Positions 18,775 through 27,687 of a stretch of 64,000 bases of DNA are shown piece by piece. The DNA comes from Phycisphaerae bacterium. GTDB lineage: Bacteria > Planctomycetota > Phycisphaerae > UBA1845. Below the pieces are notes generated by a model, which ran no database searches, was not told the DNA's origin, and was given only the letters and a program-made list of their open reading frames with translations. Position 1 is the first letter of the stretch, and the number at the start of each line of letters is the position of its first letter. A program made the position numbers and the translations under genes. Location of the stretch: positions 62,001 to 126,000 of the forward strand of contig JAJDDQ010000051.1 in NCBI GenBank assembly GCA_029260215.1. The letters run 5' to 3'.

Positions 18775-19206
18775 TTATATTTTGGTGCCGCACTCGGGGC
18801 AGCGTGGTTCGGTCAGTCCCTGGAGGATTTGCCCGCACTGATTGCAGCGAATGTGTCCGTCACGCATGTATTTGAACGTCAGGCGGTCGTAAATGACGAT
18901 GGCCAACACGAACGCCGGGACGATGAGGACCGTATAAAGTACGCCCTCGGTGACGTAGCGGAGCGTGCCGGAGATTGGTGGTCTCTCTGTGCGGGCGGAT
19001 CGGGCGGGTCTGTTGACGGGAGTTGGATCGTATAATCCGGTCAGTGCCCAGAAACTCCCCGCGCTGTTGTAGATTTTTCGCGGCGTGCCGGTTGCGGCGA
19101 TACCGATACCGATGGCCAGCGGAATCGCGACTGAGATGATGACGCGCGTGGGCCAAGTCATCGTGCGGCGGATGGCCTGCCTTGGAGGTTTTTGATCGGC
19201 TGTCAT
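18775..19206 (-). CDS. Membrane protein with C-terminal zinc ribbon
   Basis: A 143-residue protein with two hydrophobic segments (about residues 20-42 and 88-108) and a C-terminal zinc ribbon, CNQCG...GLTEPRCPECG. The ribbon is the same type as in the proteins at 21364 and 22259. It is convergent with the TPR gene (21 bases between stops) and divergent from the 19327 gene. Such short membrane-plus-ribbon proteins are common in planctomycetes; the function is not known. Confidence 0.82.
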   Translation of the reverse strand: MTADQKPPRQAIRRTMTWPTRVIISVAIPLAIGIGIAATGTPRKIYNSAGSFWALTGLYDPTPVNRPARSARTERPPISGTLRYVTEGVLYTVLIVPAFVLAIVIYDRLTFKYMRDGHIRCNQCGQILQGLTEPRCPECGTKI

Positions 19207-19326
19207 GGTATAAGTTTAACCGTGACAGGCCTGGGGGAGCAAAGGGGCGCTGTGGGGCTGGACGGGACACGTGGGCGTTGGACAATGGGTAGCGGCGGAC
19301 GACGTTTCATTCGCACGGGGAGCACG

Positions 19327-20004
19327 ATGCGTTTTCGCGATATTTTGCACCGGGTATCGATTTCTGTTCAGCCATCGCGATGGTTGAATTCGGCGGCGCG
19401 TGCGCGAATTGTGCCGGCGACTTCATTATTGATTGTGTTGAACGCGGCTTGTGCGGCTGTCGGGACGACGGTTGTCAGGCGGACTTTTGACGATGTTTGC
19501 GCGCGGGCGGAGTTCATTTTCAGCGGCAAGGTGACGACGGTCGAATCTCGGCGTGATGGCGAAACGGGCGCTATCCACACCTTTGTTACGTTCGACAGCC
19601 TTGAGTGGGTTCACGGTGCGGGGGGTGAGACGTTCACGTTGCGAATTCTCGGCGGCGAGGTGGACGGTGAGAAACTGGAAGTCGGCGGTATGCCTCGATT
19701 CACCGTGGGCGAGCGTTACGTCGCATTCGTGCGCGGCAATGGCCGAGTGGTGTGCCCGTTGGTCGGGTGGCGACAGGGATGCTTTCATGAATCGGCAGGC
19801 GGTCAATCGCAGCCGCAGCGGGTGGTTAAGACGTTCGATGGTCGAGAAGTATTGGCCGTCGCGAACGGTCGGCTGGTGACGGGTTCGGTTGACTCGACTA
19901 CGCGGTCTGCGCGTGTGTCGCCGATGACGGTCGATGCGTTCTTGGCGGCTGTGCGCGAACGTGTGGCGACGGACGATGCAACCAACGGAGTGACGCAGCC
20001 ATGA
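19327..20004 (+). CDS. Secreted protein of unknown function, coupled to the matrixin
   Basis: A 225-residue exported protein. ATG 19327 is chosen from several in-frame starts because GGGGAG precedes it closely; the frame is open from 19192. The signal peptide is long, with the hydrophobic part IVPATSLLIVLNAACAA. The mature part has an N-terminal region with two cysteines and a beta-rich domain (RTFDDVCARAEFIFSGKVTTVES...FTVGERYVAFVRGNG) that resembles the OB-like fold of TIMP/netrin-type domains, though that is only an impression. Its stop overlaps the start of the matrixin gene as ATGA (20001-20004). The pairing suggests a chaperone or inhibitor role for the protease, which is an inference. 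Confidence 0.75.
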   Translation: MRFRDILHRVSISVQPSRWLNSAARARIVPATSLLIVLNAACAAVGTTVVRRTFDDVCARAEFIFSGKVTTVESRRDGETGAIHTFVTFDSLEWVHGAGGETFTLRILGGEVDGEKLEVGGMPRFTVGERYVAFVRGNGRVVCPLVGWRQGCFHESAGGQSQPQRVVKTFDGREVLAVANGRLVTGSVDSTTRSARVSPMTVDAFLAAVRERVATDDATNGVTQP

Positions 20005-21332
20005 GGGCGACGGTGGCTGCGATCGTGTTGGCTGTCGTGCTCAGCCCGTTCGGGCTGCGGGCGTGGTCCTACTGCACGCTGCCGTCGAGTTGGCCTGGCG
20101 GGCAGATCACCATGTCGTACAACCTTGGCCCCAGCGGTCAACTCATCAACGGCACGACGTCTTGGGCGCAGAACGCTGAGTCAGCCATGTCGGAATGGTC
20201 GTCGGTATCGTCCTCTTTTCGATTCATCAGCGGTGGCGACAGCGGGGCTGGCGGGGGGAGCAACGATGGCATTAACAACATCATTTTCGCCGACCGGGCC
20301 GGTGGTGATCCGTTCGAGGAGGACGTGCTGGCTCTGACGCTGACGCGCACCGTGCGCCCAGGCGAATCTTCCGAGAGCGATATTATTCTCAATCGCGATG
20401 TGCAATGGAACGCTTACGACGGGCCTTTGCGTGTGAGCAATGATGGTACGGCGATTTTCGACGTTCGGCGTGTGCTGTTGCATGAGTTGGGGCACGTGCT
20501 CGGCTTGGCCCATCCCGATGACACATGCGATCAAACGCTGGACGCTGTGATGAACGCGCAGACGTCCGACACGGATCGCCTTACCACCGACGATCGCAAC
20601 GGGCTTAGCTTTATCTATGCCGGTGGGAACGTTCCGCCCATCGCCAACGCAGGCCCGGACAAGTTCGGCGTGGGTACGGATCCGATTTTGCTGAACGGCG
20701 GCGGGTCGAGTGATTCGGACGGTTCGATCATTTCGTATGACTGGTTTCTCAACGGTGATTTGATCGCGCGCGGGCGTGTGGTCGAGATCGATCTTCGACG
20801 CGGCGAATACGATATCGAGCTGATTGTTTCCGACAACGACGGAGCTTCGTCATCCGATCGCGTCATGGTCTTCATCGGCTCGGAATTCATTCCGCCCCTG
20901 CCGGGCAACGACAGGCCGACTGCCAACGCGGGCGGCGACACGACTGTTCAAAGCGGGCGCATCATCCTGCTGGACGGGTCAGCCTCAATCGACCCTGACG
21001 GTGAGATCGATCGTTACGTCTGGGCGCTGGGCAACACGGTGCTGGGCAGGGATGTGACGTTGCGCGTTTCCCTGCCGCAGGGTGTCCACGAGATTACGCT
21101 GACCGTTTTCGACGATCGTGGCGATGCCGATACGGATTCGGTTTTGGTCACGGTCACCGATTCCGAGACGACGGAAACTCCGGACGTTGCTCCGCCCGTC
21201 GTCGTTACGCCGCCCGCCCAACAAGAGCCGGTGGACGGGGCCGTTCCCTGCGGTGCGACCGGGTTGGTTCCGCTCGTCGCGATGCTCATCTTTCCTTCCT
21301 TCGCCAAGCGCCGCTTGCGGACAGTCGCTTGA
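20001..21332 (+). CDS. Secreted matrixin-type metalloprotease with two PKD domains
   Basis: A 443-residue exported zinc protease. It has a signal peptide (MRATVAAIVLAVVLSPFGLRAWS), then a catalytic domain with the metzincin zinc site HELGHVLGLAH near residue 160 and a downstream Met-turn (DAVMNAQTS). Two PKD domains follow (near 212-300 and 307-390), each with the VPPIANAGPDK-type start and the GSSDSDGSI / GSASIDPDGEI motif. The C-terminus reads PCGATGLVPLVAMLIF...AKRRLR: a cysteine/glycine motif, a hydrophobic helix and a basic end, the layout of CTERM protein-sorting tails. It is likely retained at the surface by sorting. Translation is coupled to the preceding gene. Confidence 0.88.
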   Translation: MRATVAAIVLAVVLSPFGLRAWSYCTLPSSWPGGQITMSYNLGPSGQLINGTTSWAQNAESAMSEWSSVSSSFRFISGGDSGAGGGSNDGINNIIFADRAGGDPFEEDVLALTLTRTVRPGESSESDIILNRDVQWNAYDGPLRVSNDGTAIFDVRRVLLHELGHVLGLAHPDDTCDQTLDAVMNAQTSDTDRLTTDDRNGLSFIYAGGNVPPIANAGPDKFGVGTDPILLNGGGSSDSDGSIISYDWFLNGDLIARGRVVEIDLRRGEYDIELIVSDNDGASSSDRVMVFIGSEFIPPLPGNDRPTANAGGDTTVQSGRIILLDGSASIDPDGEIDRYVWALGNTVLGRDVTLRVSLPQGVHEITLTVFDDRGDADTDSVLVTVTDSETTETPDVAPPVVVTPPAQQEPVDGAVPCGATGLVPLVAMLIFPSFAKRRLRTVA

Positions 21333-21363
21333 CCTGTCGGTCCGCCGATGCTCTGCTCAGTGC

Positions 21364-22188
21364 ATGTCCGATGTGAAAACGGTGGCGGTTGTTACTTCTT
21401 CAGTGGACCTTGTCCTGCTTCGCCGGTTGCGGCGCATGCAGGGGTTTGGCGGGCTGTTGGTGGCCGTTTGTTTTTTTCTGCCGGCGGTTGATAGCTGCAA
21501 AAAACCCCTCTACCCGTACAGGATGGTTAACAAAGCTATCATGAGTGCCGCTGACGGACATTTCATGGATCGGCCGGAGCAAGTTGTCGAACTCGCGTTT
21601 GCATTCGCGATATGTTGCGCATGCTACCTGTCGGGCCTGATTATCGCTGTCATCGGCATGATGCGAGTTCGGGAGGGAGCACTCGAATCACTGAGACTGC
21701 ATAAAGTGCTGTTGTCGTGCGTCATTGCCTGGCTCATTGGAGGGGTTTTCTTATTCGGAGGCGAAGCGCTCAGGAGTGGTCTCGGCGAGTGTGCGGCTTG
21801 GACGACTCTCGCCATTCTCACGGTGGGTTATTGCCTATTCTTGCTGCGATGTGAAGCTTGGTCGATTCTGGCCCGCTGGATTGCATCTCTGTGGATTATT
21901 GCATGGAGCGTTTTTTGGATAGTTTTCGAAAGCGGGCGGTACGGCATGTACCTGACACTTGCAGGGGGATGCATCATCGCGGTGTCTTGCACCCTCGAAG
22001 CCAAACATCGCAGCCGGTTGACTTGGGGGAGGCTTGTTCCTGCGTTGGTTCTTGCGCGGTTGAATCTTGCGGATGACGGCTTGCCGCGCTGTGCGGGCTG
22101 CGGATACTTGTTGATCGGGTTGGAGTCGGCGCGGTGTCCGGAATGTGGGCGGGCGTTCGCAACGGTATCGGTTGCGATGACCAATTGA
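21364..22188 (+). CDS. Multi-pass membrane protein with C-terminal zinc ribbon (tandem copy 1)
   Basis: A 274-residue protein starting MSDVKTVAVV; the frame is open further upstream but overlaps the matrixin gene, so ATG 21364 is chosen. It has about six hydrophobic segments, followed by a cytoplasmic-type zinc ribbon CAGCGYLLIGL...CPECGRAF. It is a tandem paralogue of the next gene: N-terminus (LRRLRRMQGFGGLLVAVCFFLP) and C-terminus are almost the same, while the middle has diverged. The 35 bases before both start codons are also duplicated. Function unknown. Confidence 0.82.
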   Translation: MSDVKTVAVVTSSVDLVLLRRLRRMQGFGGLLVAVCFFLPAVDSCKKPLYPYRMVNKAIMSAADGHFMDRPEQVVELAFAFAICCACYLSGLIIAVIGMMRVREGALESLRLHKVLLSCVIAWLIGGVFLFGGEALRSGLGECAAWTTLAILTVGYCLFLLRCEAWSILARWIASLWIIAWSVFWIVFESGRYGMYLTLAGGCIIAVSCTLEAKHRSRLTWGRLVPALVLARLNLADDGLPRCAGCGYLLIGLESARCPECGRAFATVSVAMTN

Positions 22189-22258
22189 GCATCCGGTGAA
22201 TGTTGTCATCGGTAGAATCCTGCTTGACCTGCCGGCCTGCTGATACTCTGCTCGTTCC

Positions 22259-23110
22259 ATGTCTCAAGAGAAAGCAGTGCCATCCCTGTCAGTGAACATA
22301 GTCCTGATTCGCTGGTTGCGGCGTATGCAGGGGCTTGGCGGGTTGTTGGTGGCCGTTTGCTTTTTCCTGCCCGGTTTTCGACCCTATAGGGCATTCAATC
22401 ATCCATATGAGTTCGTCAGTGAGTGCATCGTGCGTCTTTTTCATCGCACGCCTCCGGACTGGCCGGGTCGGGCTACGCTCATATTGGAAAACGTCGTGCC
22501 TTGCCTATTTTATCCGGCAGGCTTGAACTTCGCGATCATCGGTGTCTTGCCGATTACGGCGGACTGCCTCGATTCACGAAAATGGCATCGACTGCTATTC
22601 ATGTATGTCATCGGCTGGATGGTCGGAATTATTGCGCTAGTGGGATACCTCGTGATCAACATGATCAACCCGATCGACAGTGCTGGCTTCTTGGCTTCTG
22701 TGTTAGCACCGGTGGTGTTGGTATTGGTGTATTGCAACGCGTTGAGACGCCATCGAGACCCTCCGATTCTCATTCGATGGGTTGCGGGGATGTGCATGGT
22801 CGGTTGGTGTGTTCTCTTTGCTCTTCGAACGAGCTATGGATTGTACGGACTATACCTTCCGGTGGCAGGATCGCTTACGATTGTGGTTTCTTGTACTCAC
22901 GAAGCCAAACATCGAAGCTGGCTGCCGGATGGGGAGTTTGGCGATGCGCTCATGCTCGCTCGGTTGCCGCTCGCGGATGACGGCTTGCCGCGCTGTGTGG
23001 GTTGCGGATACTTGCTCATCGGGTTGGAGTCTGCGCGTTGTCCGGAGTGCGGGCGGGCGTTCTGTGTGGAGCCCGGTGCGGTGACCGAGGGCGAATCACG
23101 CGATCAATAA
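22259..23110 (+). CDS. Multi-pass membrane protein with C-terminal zinc ribbon (tandem copy 2)
   Basis: A 283-residue paralogue of the preceding protein, with the same order of about six membrane segments and the ribbon CVGCGYLLIGL...CPECGRAF. The ATG lies 70 bases after the previous stop, within a duplicated leader (CTTGACCTG..GG.C.GC.GAT.CTCTGCTC). It has an extra acidic tail (EPGAVTEGESRDQ). The conserved ends and diverged transmembrane middle suggest that the ends carry a common role and the middle a different partner or ligand. No name is known to me. Confidence 0.82.
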   Translation: MSQEKAVPSLSVNIVLIRWLRRMQGLGGLLVAVCFFLPGFRPYRAFNHPYEFVSECIVRLFHRTPPDWPGRATLILENVVPCLFYPAGLNFAIIGVLPITADCLDSRKWHRLLFMYVIGWMVGIIALVGYLVINMINPIDSAGFLASVLAPVVLVLVYCNALRRHRDPPILIRWVAGMCMVGWCVLFALRTSYGLYGLYLPVAGSLTIVVSCTHEAKHRSWLPDGEFGDALMLARLPLADDGLPRCVGCGYLLIGLESARCPECGRAFCVEPGAVTEGESRDQ

Positions 23111-23191
23111 TTGCGTGAGATTCAGCGGGCGGCTGTTTTCGTGCTCTCCACCATTGTCGAGGAGGGGTTGCGGGAAGTTTCTTTGGGAATG

Positions 23192-23234
23192 AAGAACCCC
23201 CCTCGATCCCCCCTTTGCAAGGGGGGAAGAAAGT
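23192..23234 (+). repeat. 43-bp palindromic repeat C, copy 2
   Basis: Nearly identical to 15814-15856, with the inverted repeat CCCCCCTTTGCAAGGGGGG. It lies between the second zinc-ribbon gene and the Nudix gene; the rest of that 170-bp gap shows nothing recognisable. Confidence 0.8.
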
Positions 23235-23280
23235 CACGTAACCTTTGTAGAAAAGGCAGCGCGTATTCAAGAACTTGGTT

Positions 23281-23844
23281 ATGCATCGACAGCCGCTATT
23301 GAAACTTCTGGAAGACTTCACGCCGACTGAGGCTGAGCGGGTGAGCCATGCGCGGACGGTCGAGTTGGTGAAGACGCAGCCGCTTTGTTTTGAGCGATCG
23401 CTTGCGGCTGGGCATATTACCGCTTCGGCGTTGGTGGTTGACGAAGGTGGAATGCGGGCGTTGCTGGTGCATCACAAGAAGCTGGACCGCTGGCTTCAAC
23501 CGGGCGGGCATGCGGACGGCGATCCGGACGTGCTCGCGGTGGCCATGCGCGAGGTTCGCGAGGAGACCGGGCTGACGCGTATCGAACCCGTCCACCGAGG
23601 AATCTTCGACGTCGATGTGCATCCCATGCCGGCGCGTCCGAATGAGCCGGGCCACGATCATTACGATGTACGATTTCTGCTTCGAGCGACGGGCGACGAA
23701 GCGATTCAGATCAGCGACGAATCGCACGCCGCCGCCTGGTTCGAGGGGCGGTACTTTGACGAACTCCGCACCGACGATTCCGTGTGCAGGTTGTGGCGAA
23801 AATGGTTGGCGGGCACGCACGCGGGCGAGCGGCAGGCGGATTGA
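23281..23844 (+). CDS. Nudix hydrolase
   Basis: Cytoplasmic pyrophosphohydrolase of unknown nucleotide substrate, 187 residues from ATG 23281 (an upstream TTG at 23275 is less likely). The Nudix box reads GGHADGDPDVLAVAMREVREETGL: the REVREETGL catalytic helix is intact, but the first glutamate of the GX5E part is replaced by proline. The WLQPGGHADGD-type box fits a known Nudix subgroup. The gene stands ahead of the CDF gene on the same strand with a 47-base gap. Confidence 0.87.
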   Translation: MHRQPLLKLLEDFTPTEAERVSHARTVELVKTQPLCFERSLAAGHITASALVVDEGGMRALLVHHKKLDRWLQPGGHADGDPDVLAVAMREVREETGLTRIEPVHRGIFDVDVHPMPARPNEPGHDHYDVRFLLRATGDEAIQISDESHAAAWFEGRYFDELRTDDSVCRLWRKWLAGTHAGERQAD

Positions 23845-23891
23845 GATGCGTCAGCCATGACGATTCCGTCGTGAGCGGTTAAGTTTCCCTC

Positions 23892-24779
23892 ATGCAAAAG
23901 CTCGGCGCCATTCGCGTCACGCTGATCGGCATGGCCGCCAGCGCGCTGCTCGCGACCGTCAAACTGATTGCCGGCCTGTTTGGGCATTCGTACGCTTTGG
24001 TGGCCGACGCGATCGAATCCTTCGCGGACATCGCGGGGTCCGCCGTGGTGTGGAGCGGGCTGACGGTGTCAGCCAAGCCGCCCGACGAGAAGCATCCGTA
24101 CGGACACGGCAAGGCTGAGTCGCTGGCGTCGCTGACGCTGGGGTTGATGCTGATCGCAGCCGCCGTCGGCATCGCAGCCAAGGCAGTTCACGAGATCATC
24201 TCGCCCCAACTGGCACCTGCACCCTTCACGCTGTGGGTGTTGATCGGCGTCATCATTGTCAAAGAGGGGTTGTATCGCCTTTCGTCACACGTCGGGCAGG
24301 CCATCGACAGCACGGTTGTCCGCGCCGATGCGCTTCATCATCGAAGCGACGCACTGACGTCAGCCGCAGCCGCTGTCGGCATTACGATCAGCCTGTACGC
24401 CGGGCCGGGGTACGAAGCCGCCGACGACTATGCCGCGGTTTTCGCGTCATTCATCATCGCGTACAACGGGCTGCGATTCGTGCGATTGTCCGTGGCAGAG
24501 CTTATGGACGAGCGACCTTCGCACGAAGTGCTGGCGGCGATGAAACAGGCGGCTGAAAGCGTTGACGGTGTGTCCGCGGTGGAGAAGGTTCTCGCCCGGC
24601 GAAGCGGAACGTTCCTGCTGGCGGACATGCACATTGAGGTGGACGGTGGTATTTCGGTGCGCGAAGGGCATGAACTGGCACACCTCGTTAAGGACGCGGT
24701 GCGACAACACAATCCGCGTGTGGCCGACGTGCTGATTCACGTCGAGCCGTTTGACGCGCAAGTCGAGCGATCAGGATGA
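23892..24779 (+). CDS. Cation diffusion facilitator family metal transporter
   Basis: Inner-membrane antiporter that exports divalent metals such as Zn, Fe or Mn in exchange for protons. The 295-residue protein has the family motifs ALVADAIESFADIAGS (first metal-site helix), HPYGHGKAES, and DALHHRSDALTS in the fifth helix, with about five to six membrane segments and a C-terminal cytoplasmic domain (residues ~210-290). Metal-site residues D and H/D are present in both helices, so it should be active. Its stop overlaps the next start as ATGA (24776-24779). Confidence 0.92.
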   Translation: MQKLGAIRVTLIGMAASALLATVKLIAGLFGHSYALVADAIESFADIAGSAVVWSGLTVSAKPPDEKHPYGHGKAESLASLTLGLMLIAAAVGIAAKAVHEIISPQLAPAPFTLWVLIGVIIVKEGLYRLSSHVGQAIDSTVVRADALHHRSDALTSAAAAVGITISLYAGPGYEAADDYAAVFASFIIAYNGLRFVRLSVAELMDERPSHEVLAAMKQAAESVDGVSAVEKVLARRSGTFLLADMHIEVDGGISVREGHELAHLVKDAVRQHNPRVADVLIHVEPFDAQVERSG

Positions 24780-27007
24780 TGCGTCGCCGTTTGGAAGGTG
24801 CTTGTTTTCTCGTCCTCGCGGCGGTCGTCGGTCTGCGGCCGTTGATTCTGGAGCGTTACGATTCCGCCGTTCACGATCTCACGCGAGCACTCGAGGTCGT
24901 GAGTGATCCGTCGCCCGTTTGGCCTCTCGTGCTGGATTTTGTCATTCTTTTGGTGGCAGCCTTGTGGTGGTCGTTTGGTTCGTCGCATCGGCGGCGGGGT
25001 TACGTGCGATCGGGGTTGGAATGGGGCTTGCCGTTTCTGGTGATCGGAGTGGTCGTTTCCAGTGCGTTCGCGGGCAACAAGCGACTCGCGGCCAACGGGG
25101 CAGCCGATTGGCTTTGCTGTTTGCTGCTGGCGGTGATGCTCGTGCAGATGCTGAATCGTGCTTGGCGCGTGCGGCTTCTGGTCAGCGTCATTCTTGCGAG
25201 CGGGGCGGCGCAAGCGGTGGAATGCATTCATCAGGTGGCGCTTGTTTTTCCCGAGACGGAGGCGATGTATCGGGAAAATCGCGAGGAACTGTGGTCGCGG
25301 CAGGGCGTTGCGCTCGACTCTGCCCATGTTGAAATGTTCGAAGCGCGCATGGCCAGCCGCGAGGCGTTCGGCTACCTCGCGCACAGCAATGTGACCGGTG
25401 CGCACCTTGCGATGTGCGTTGCGTTGGCCGTCGGGGTGGTCGTGTCCGTGACAGGCTCTCGCCCGCGCACAGTCGGTCGGTACGTCGGCCCGGTGGCGCT
25501 CACGGTCTTGCTGGTCGCTGCTTTGGTTGCGACGCGAAGTCGTGGGGCGATGTTGGCGTGCGCGATTGTGGTCGTGCTGGCTGGCGGACGTTTTGTTTAT
25601 GCGCAATTGATAGATCGCAACAAGGCGCGGATTTTTCGATGTGCATGGATGGTTGCGGCTGTCGTTCTGCTCGCGGTCGTCGGTCATGGGTTGTATCACG
25701 GATCGCTCCCCGGGCGTTCGCTCGATTTTCGATGGAATTATTGGACCGCATCGGCACATATGTTCGGTGAGCACGCGCTTACCGGGGTAGGCAGCGGTAA
25801 CTTCGGGCGACACTATCTGAGTCATAAGACCATCGATAGCCCGGAGGAGGTTCAGACCCCGCACAATTTTCTCGTGTCAGCCGCCGTTGACTGGGGCGTG
25901 CCGGGCCTGTTGGCGATGGGACTTTTTCTGTGGTTCGGTTCGCGCAGGATTTTCGTGGAATGCGAAGATTTCGCGAATGATGGTGAGGGTGATACCGCGC
26001 GCGGCACTGTTGTCCGGGCGGGTGCGATCGTGGCGTTTATGATATTCGTCGCCCGTTTGCCGCTGCTGGGAAGCAGTGACCCGAACCTGCTCTATTTCGG
26101 AACGATGCTGCCGTTGATCGCGTGGGCCGTTGGGTTTCTGGGCGTGACGTTTGCGGACATTCGACAGTTGCGTCCGGTCGCATCGTTGGGGGCATTTGCG
26201 CTGTTGGCGTTCCTGTTGCAGGATACGATCAATTTCGCTTCGATTGTGCCAGGTACGCTGGTCACGGCGGCTGCCTGTTTCGCGGTGGCGATTTCGCCAT
26301 TTTCGCCGGCAGGCGAGGTTTCGGAATCAAAACCGCAGCCGTTGCGTCACATGACACAATTCCGGCTGGCCCGGATTCTCGCGGACGTCGCGTGGCTGGG
26401 GTCGCTCACGCTGAGTGTTGTGGGTCTGGCACCGGTCTGGCGAGCCGATCGAGCGATTGCGTCAGCCCGCGCGACGAGCGATCCCCGCGCTGCGATCGAT
26501 GCCTACTTGCACGCCGCCACGGCTGACCCGCTCGATCCAACGCCTCTGATTGAGGCTGCGGAGCGTTTGCTCGCAAATTCGGCGACGGGGGTGATCGGTG
26601 CTTCGACCTTGGATCAAGCCATCGACTTATTGCGTCGGGCTGAGGTGCGTGATCCGTACGCCGTCGAGATTCCGCGATTGCTGACGCGATGTTACCTCCA
26701 CCGTGCGTCACGCACGAATCAGCCGGTGGACCGGGATGCCGCCGTCGCATCCGCGCGTCGCGTACTCGAAATATACCCGATCGAATCCCAAAGCCACGTT
26801 TTGCTCGGCGATGCGTTGACCGCACGCGGTGTGGCGACCGATAATCGCGATGATCTGAGTCAGGCTGTAGCGCACTTCGCGCGGGCGATCGAAATCGATC
26901 AGGCAAGGCCGGCATGGGAGACGATCCGCCGCTTGCGTCCCGTACAAATTGATGCCATCCGGCGGCGTATTGAGAATGCGGGTCGCAAGCTGAGCGAGAC
27001 TCGATAG
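24776..27007 (+). CDS. O-antigen ligase / polymerase-like membrane protein with C-terminal TPR region
   Basis: A 743-residue protein with about a dozen membrane segments over residues 1-540. The Wzy_C-type periplasmic loop is visible: RWNYWTASAHMFGEHALTGVGSGNF followed by TPHNFLVSAAVDWGVPGL. Such proteins join or polymerise lipid-linked glycans at the periplasmic face. The last 200 residues are soluble and helical with tetratricopeptide-like repeats (AIDLLRRAEVRDPYAVEIPRL, AVAHFARAIEIDQ), a combination seen in planctomycete and myxobacterial relatives. Translation is coupled to the CDF gene. No other glycan biosynthesis gene is nearby, so the sugar polymer is unknown. Confidence 0.85.
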   Translation: MMRRRLEGACFLVLAAVVGLRPLILERYDSAVHDLTRALEVVSDPSPVWPLVLDFVILLVAALWWSFGSSHRRRGYVRSGLEWGLPFLVIGVVVSSAFAGNKRLAANGAADWLCCLLLAVMLVQMLNRAWRVRLLVSVILASGAAQAVECIHQVALVFPETEAMYRENREELWSRQGVALDSAHVEMFEARMASREAFGYLAHSNVTGAHLAMCVALAVGVVVSVTGSRPRTVGRYVGPVALTVLLVAALVATRSRGAMLACAIVVVLAGGRFVYAQLIDRNKARIFRCAWMVAAVVLLAVVGHGLYHGSLPGRSLDFRWNYWTASAHMFGEHALTGVGSGNFGRHYLSHKTIDSPEEVQTPHNFLVSAAVDWGVPGLLAMGLFLWFGSRRIFVECEDFANDGEGDTARGTVVRAGAIVAFMIFVARLPLLGSSDPNLLYFGTMLPLIAWAVGFLGVTFADIRQLRPVASLGAFALLAFLLQDTINFASIVPGTLVTAAACFAVAISPFSPAGEVSESKPQPLRHMTQFRLARILADVAWLGSLTLSVVGLAPVWRADRAIASARATSDPRAAIDAYLHAATADPLDPTPLIEAAERLLANSATGVIGASTLDQAIDLLRRAEVRDPYAVEIPRLLTRCYLHRASRTNQPVDRDAAVASARRVLEIYPIESQSHVLLGDALTARGVATDNRDDLSQAVAHFARAIEIDQARPAWETIRRLRPVQIDAIRRRIENAGRKLSETR

Positions 27008-27203
27008 GCGATCGGTGAATGCGTGTTCGCGTGCTGTTTGCGAGCGTGTTTTTGGCGGGACCGGGGTAATGCACGCTATTGACCGTCATGCGGTTTTCGT
27101 TTCTAAACAAGCCGTCGAGCCTGTGCGATCCACACGAAGAGTGCCAGAAGTCCGCCGTCGCACAATCTGACGCGAGCGATCTTACCCACGGGAGTTATTG
27201 ACG

Positions 27204-27551
27204 ATGCCTACACAAGCTCAACACGGATCAGATTTCAAGGGAACTTACGCGGTGCATGCTGCCCTCAAAGCTGCTCTAAAGGCTAAGCTTTTTGCCAGCG
27301 ATGCTGATGCCAAGAAGGCGGCTGAAGCGGTTGTGAAACGATTCGAAAGCGACAAAACCATCTACGGCCGCCAGTGCAAAATGATCCGGCTGATGGAAAA
27401 AGGTGCGTCCCTCGATCAACTGCGCAAAGGCCTGAACTCCTCGCGCAGGACCATCTTCCGATATTTCCTTGAATTGGAGCAGGCCAACATCGATATCGTG
27501 CTGGACGGCACCTCTTACCGCGTGTCGAAGGGGCTGTTGCGGCTGGTCTGA
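27204..27551 (+). CDS. Small protein with a DeoR-type helix-turn-helix
   Basis: A 115-residue basic, soluble protein from ATG 27204 (GGGAG about nine bases upstream). The second half, GASLDQLRKGLNSSRRTIFRYFLELEQAN followed by YRVSKGLL, looks like a DNA-binding helix-turn-helix with a wing of the DeoR type. The first half is helical and lysine/alanine-rich. It could be a regulator or nucleoid-associated protein; targets are unknown. The 196 bases upstream contain no recognisable gene. Confidence 0.7.
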   Translation: MPTQAQHGSDFKGTYAVHAALKAALKAKLFASDADAKKAAEAVVKRFESDKTIYGRQCKMIRLMEKGASLDQLRKGLNSSRRTIFRYFLELEQANIDIVLDGTSYRVSKGLLRLV

Positions 27552-27687
27552 TGCCCGGTTCGCCTCCCGCAGCCCGATTTCCAGCCCCCATCGTTTGGGC
27601 GGGAACCTGCGGGCGTTCGCGAATATTGCGTCGGAACCGACGAATACACCCATAGGTTCGGTCGCAACACACCAAAGGTGAGTCGTT

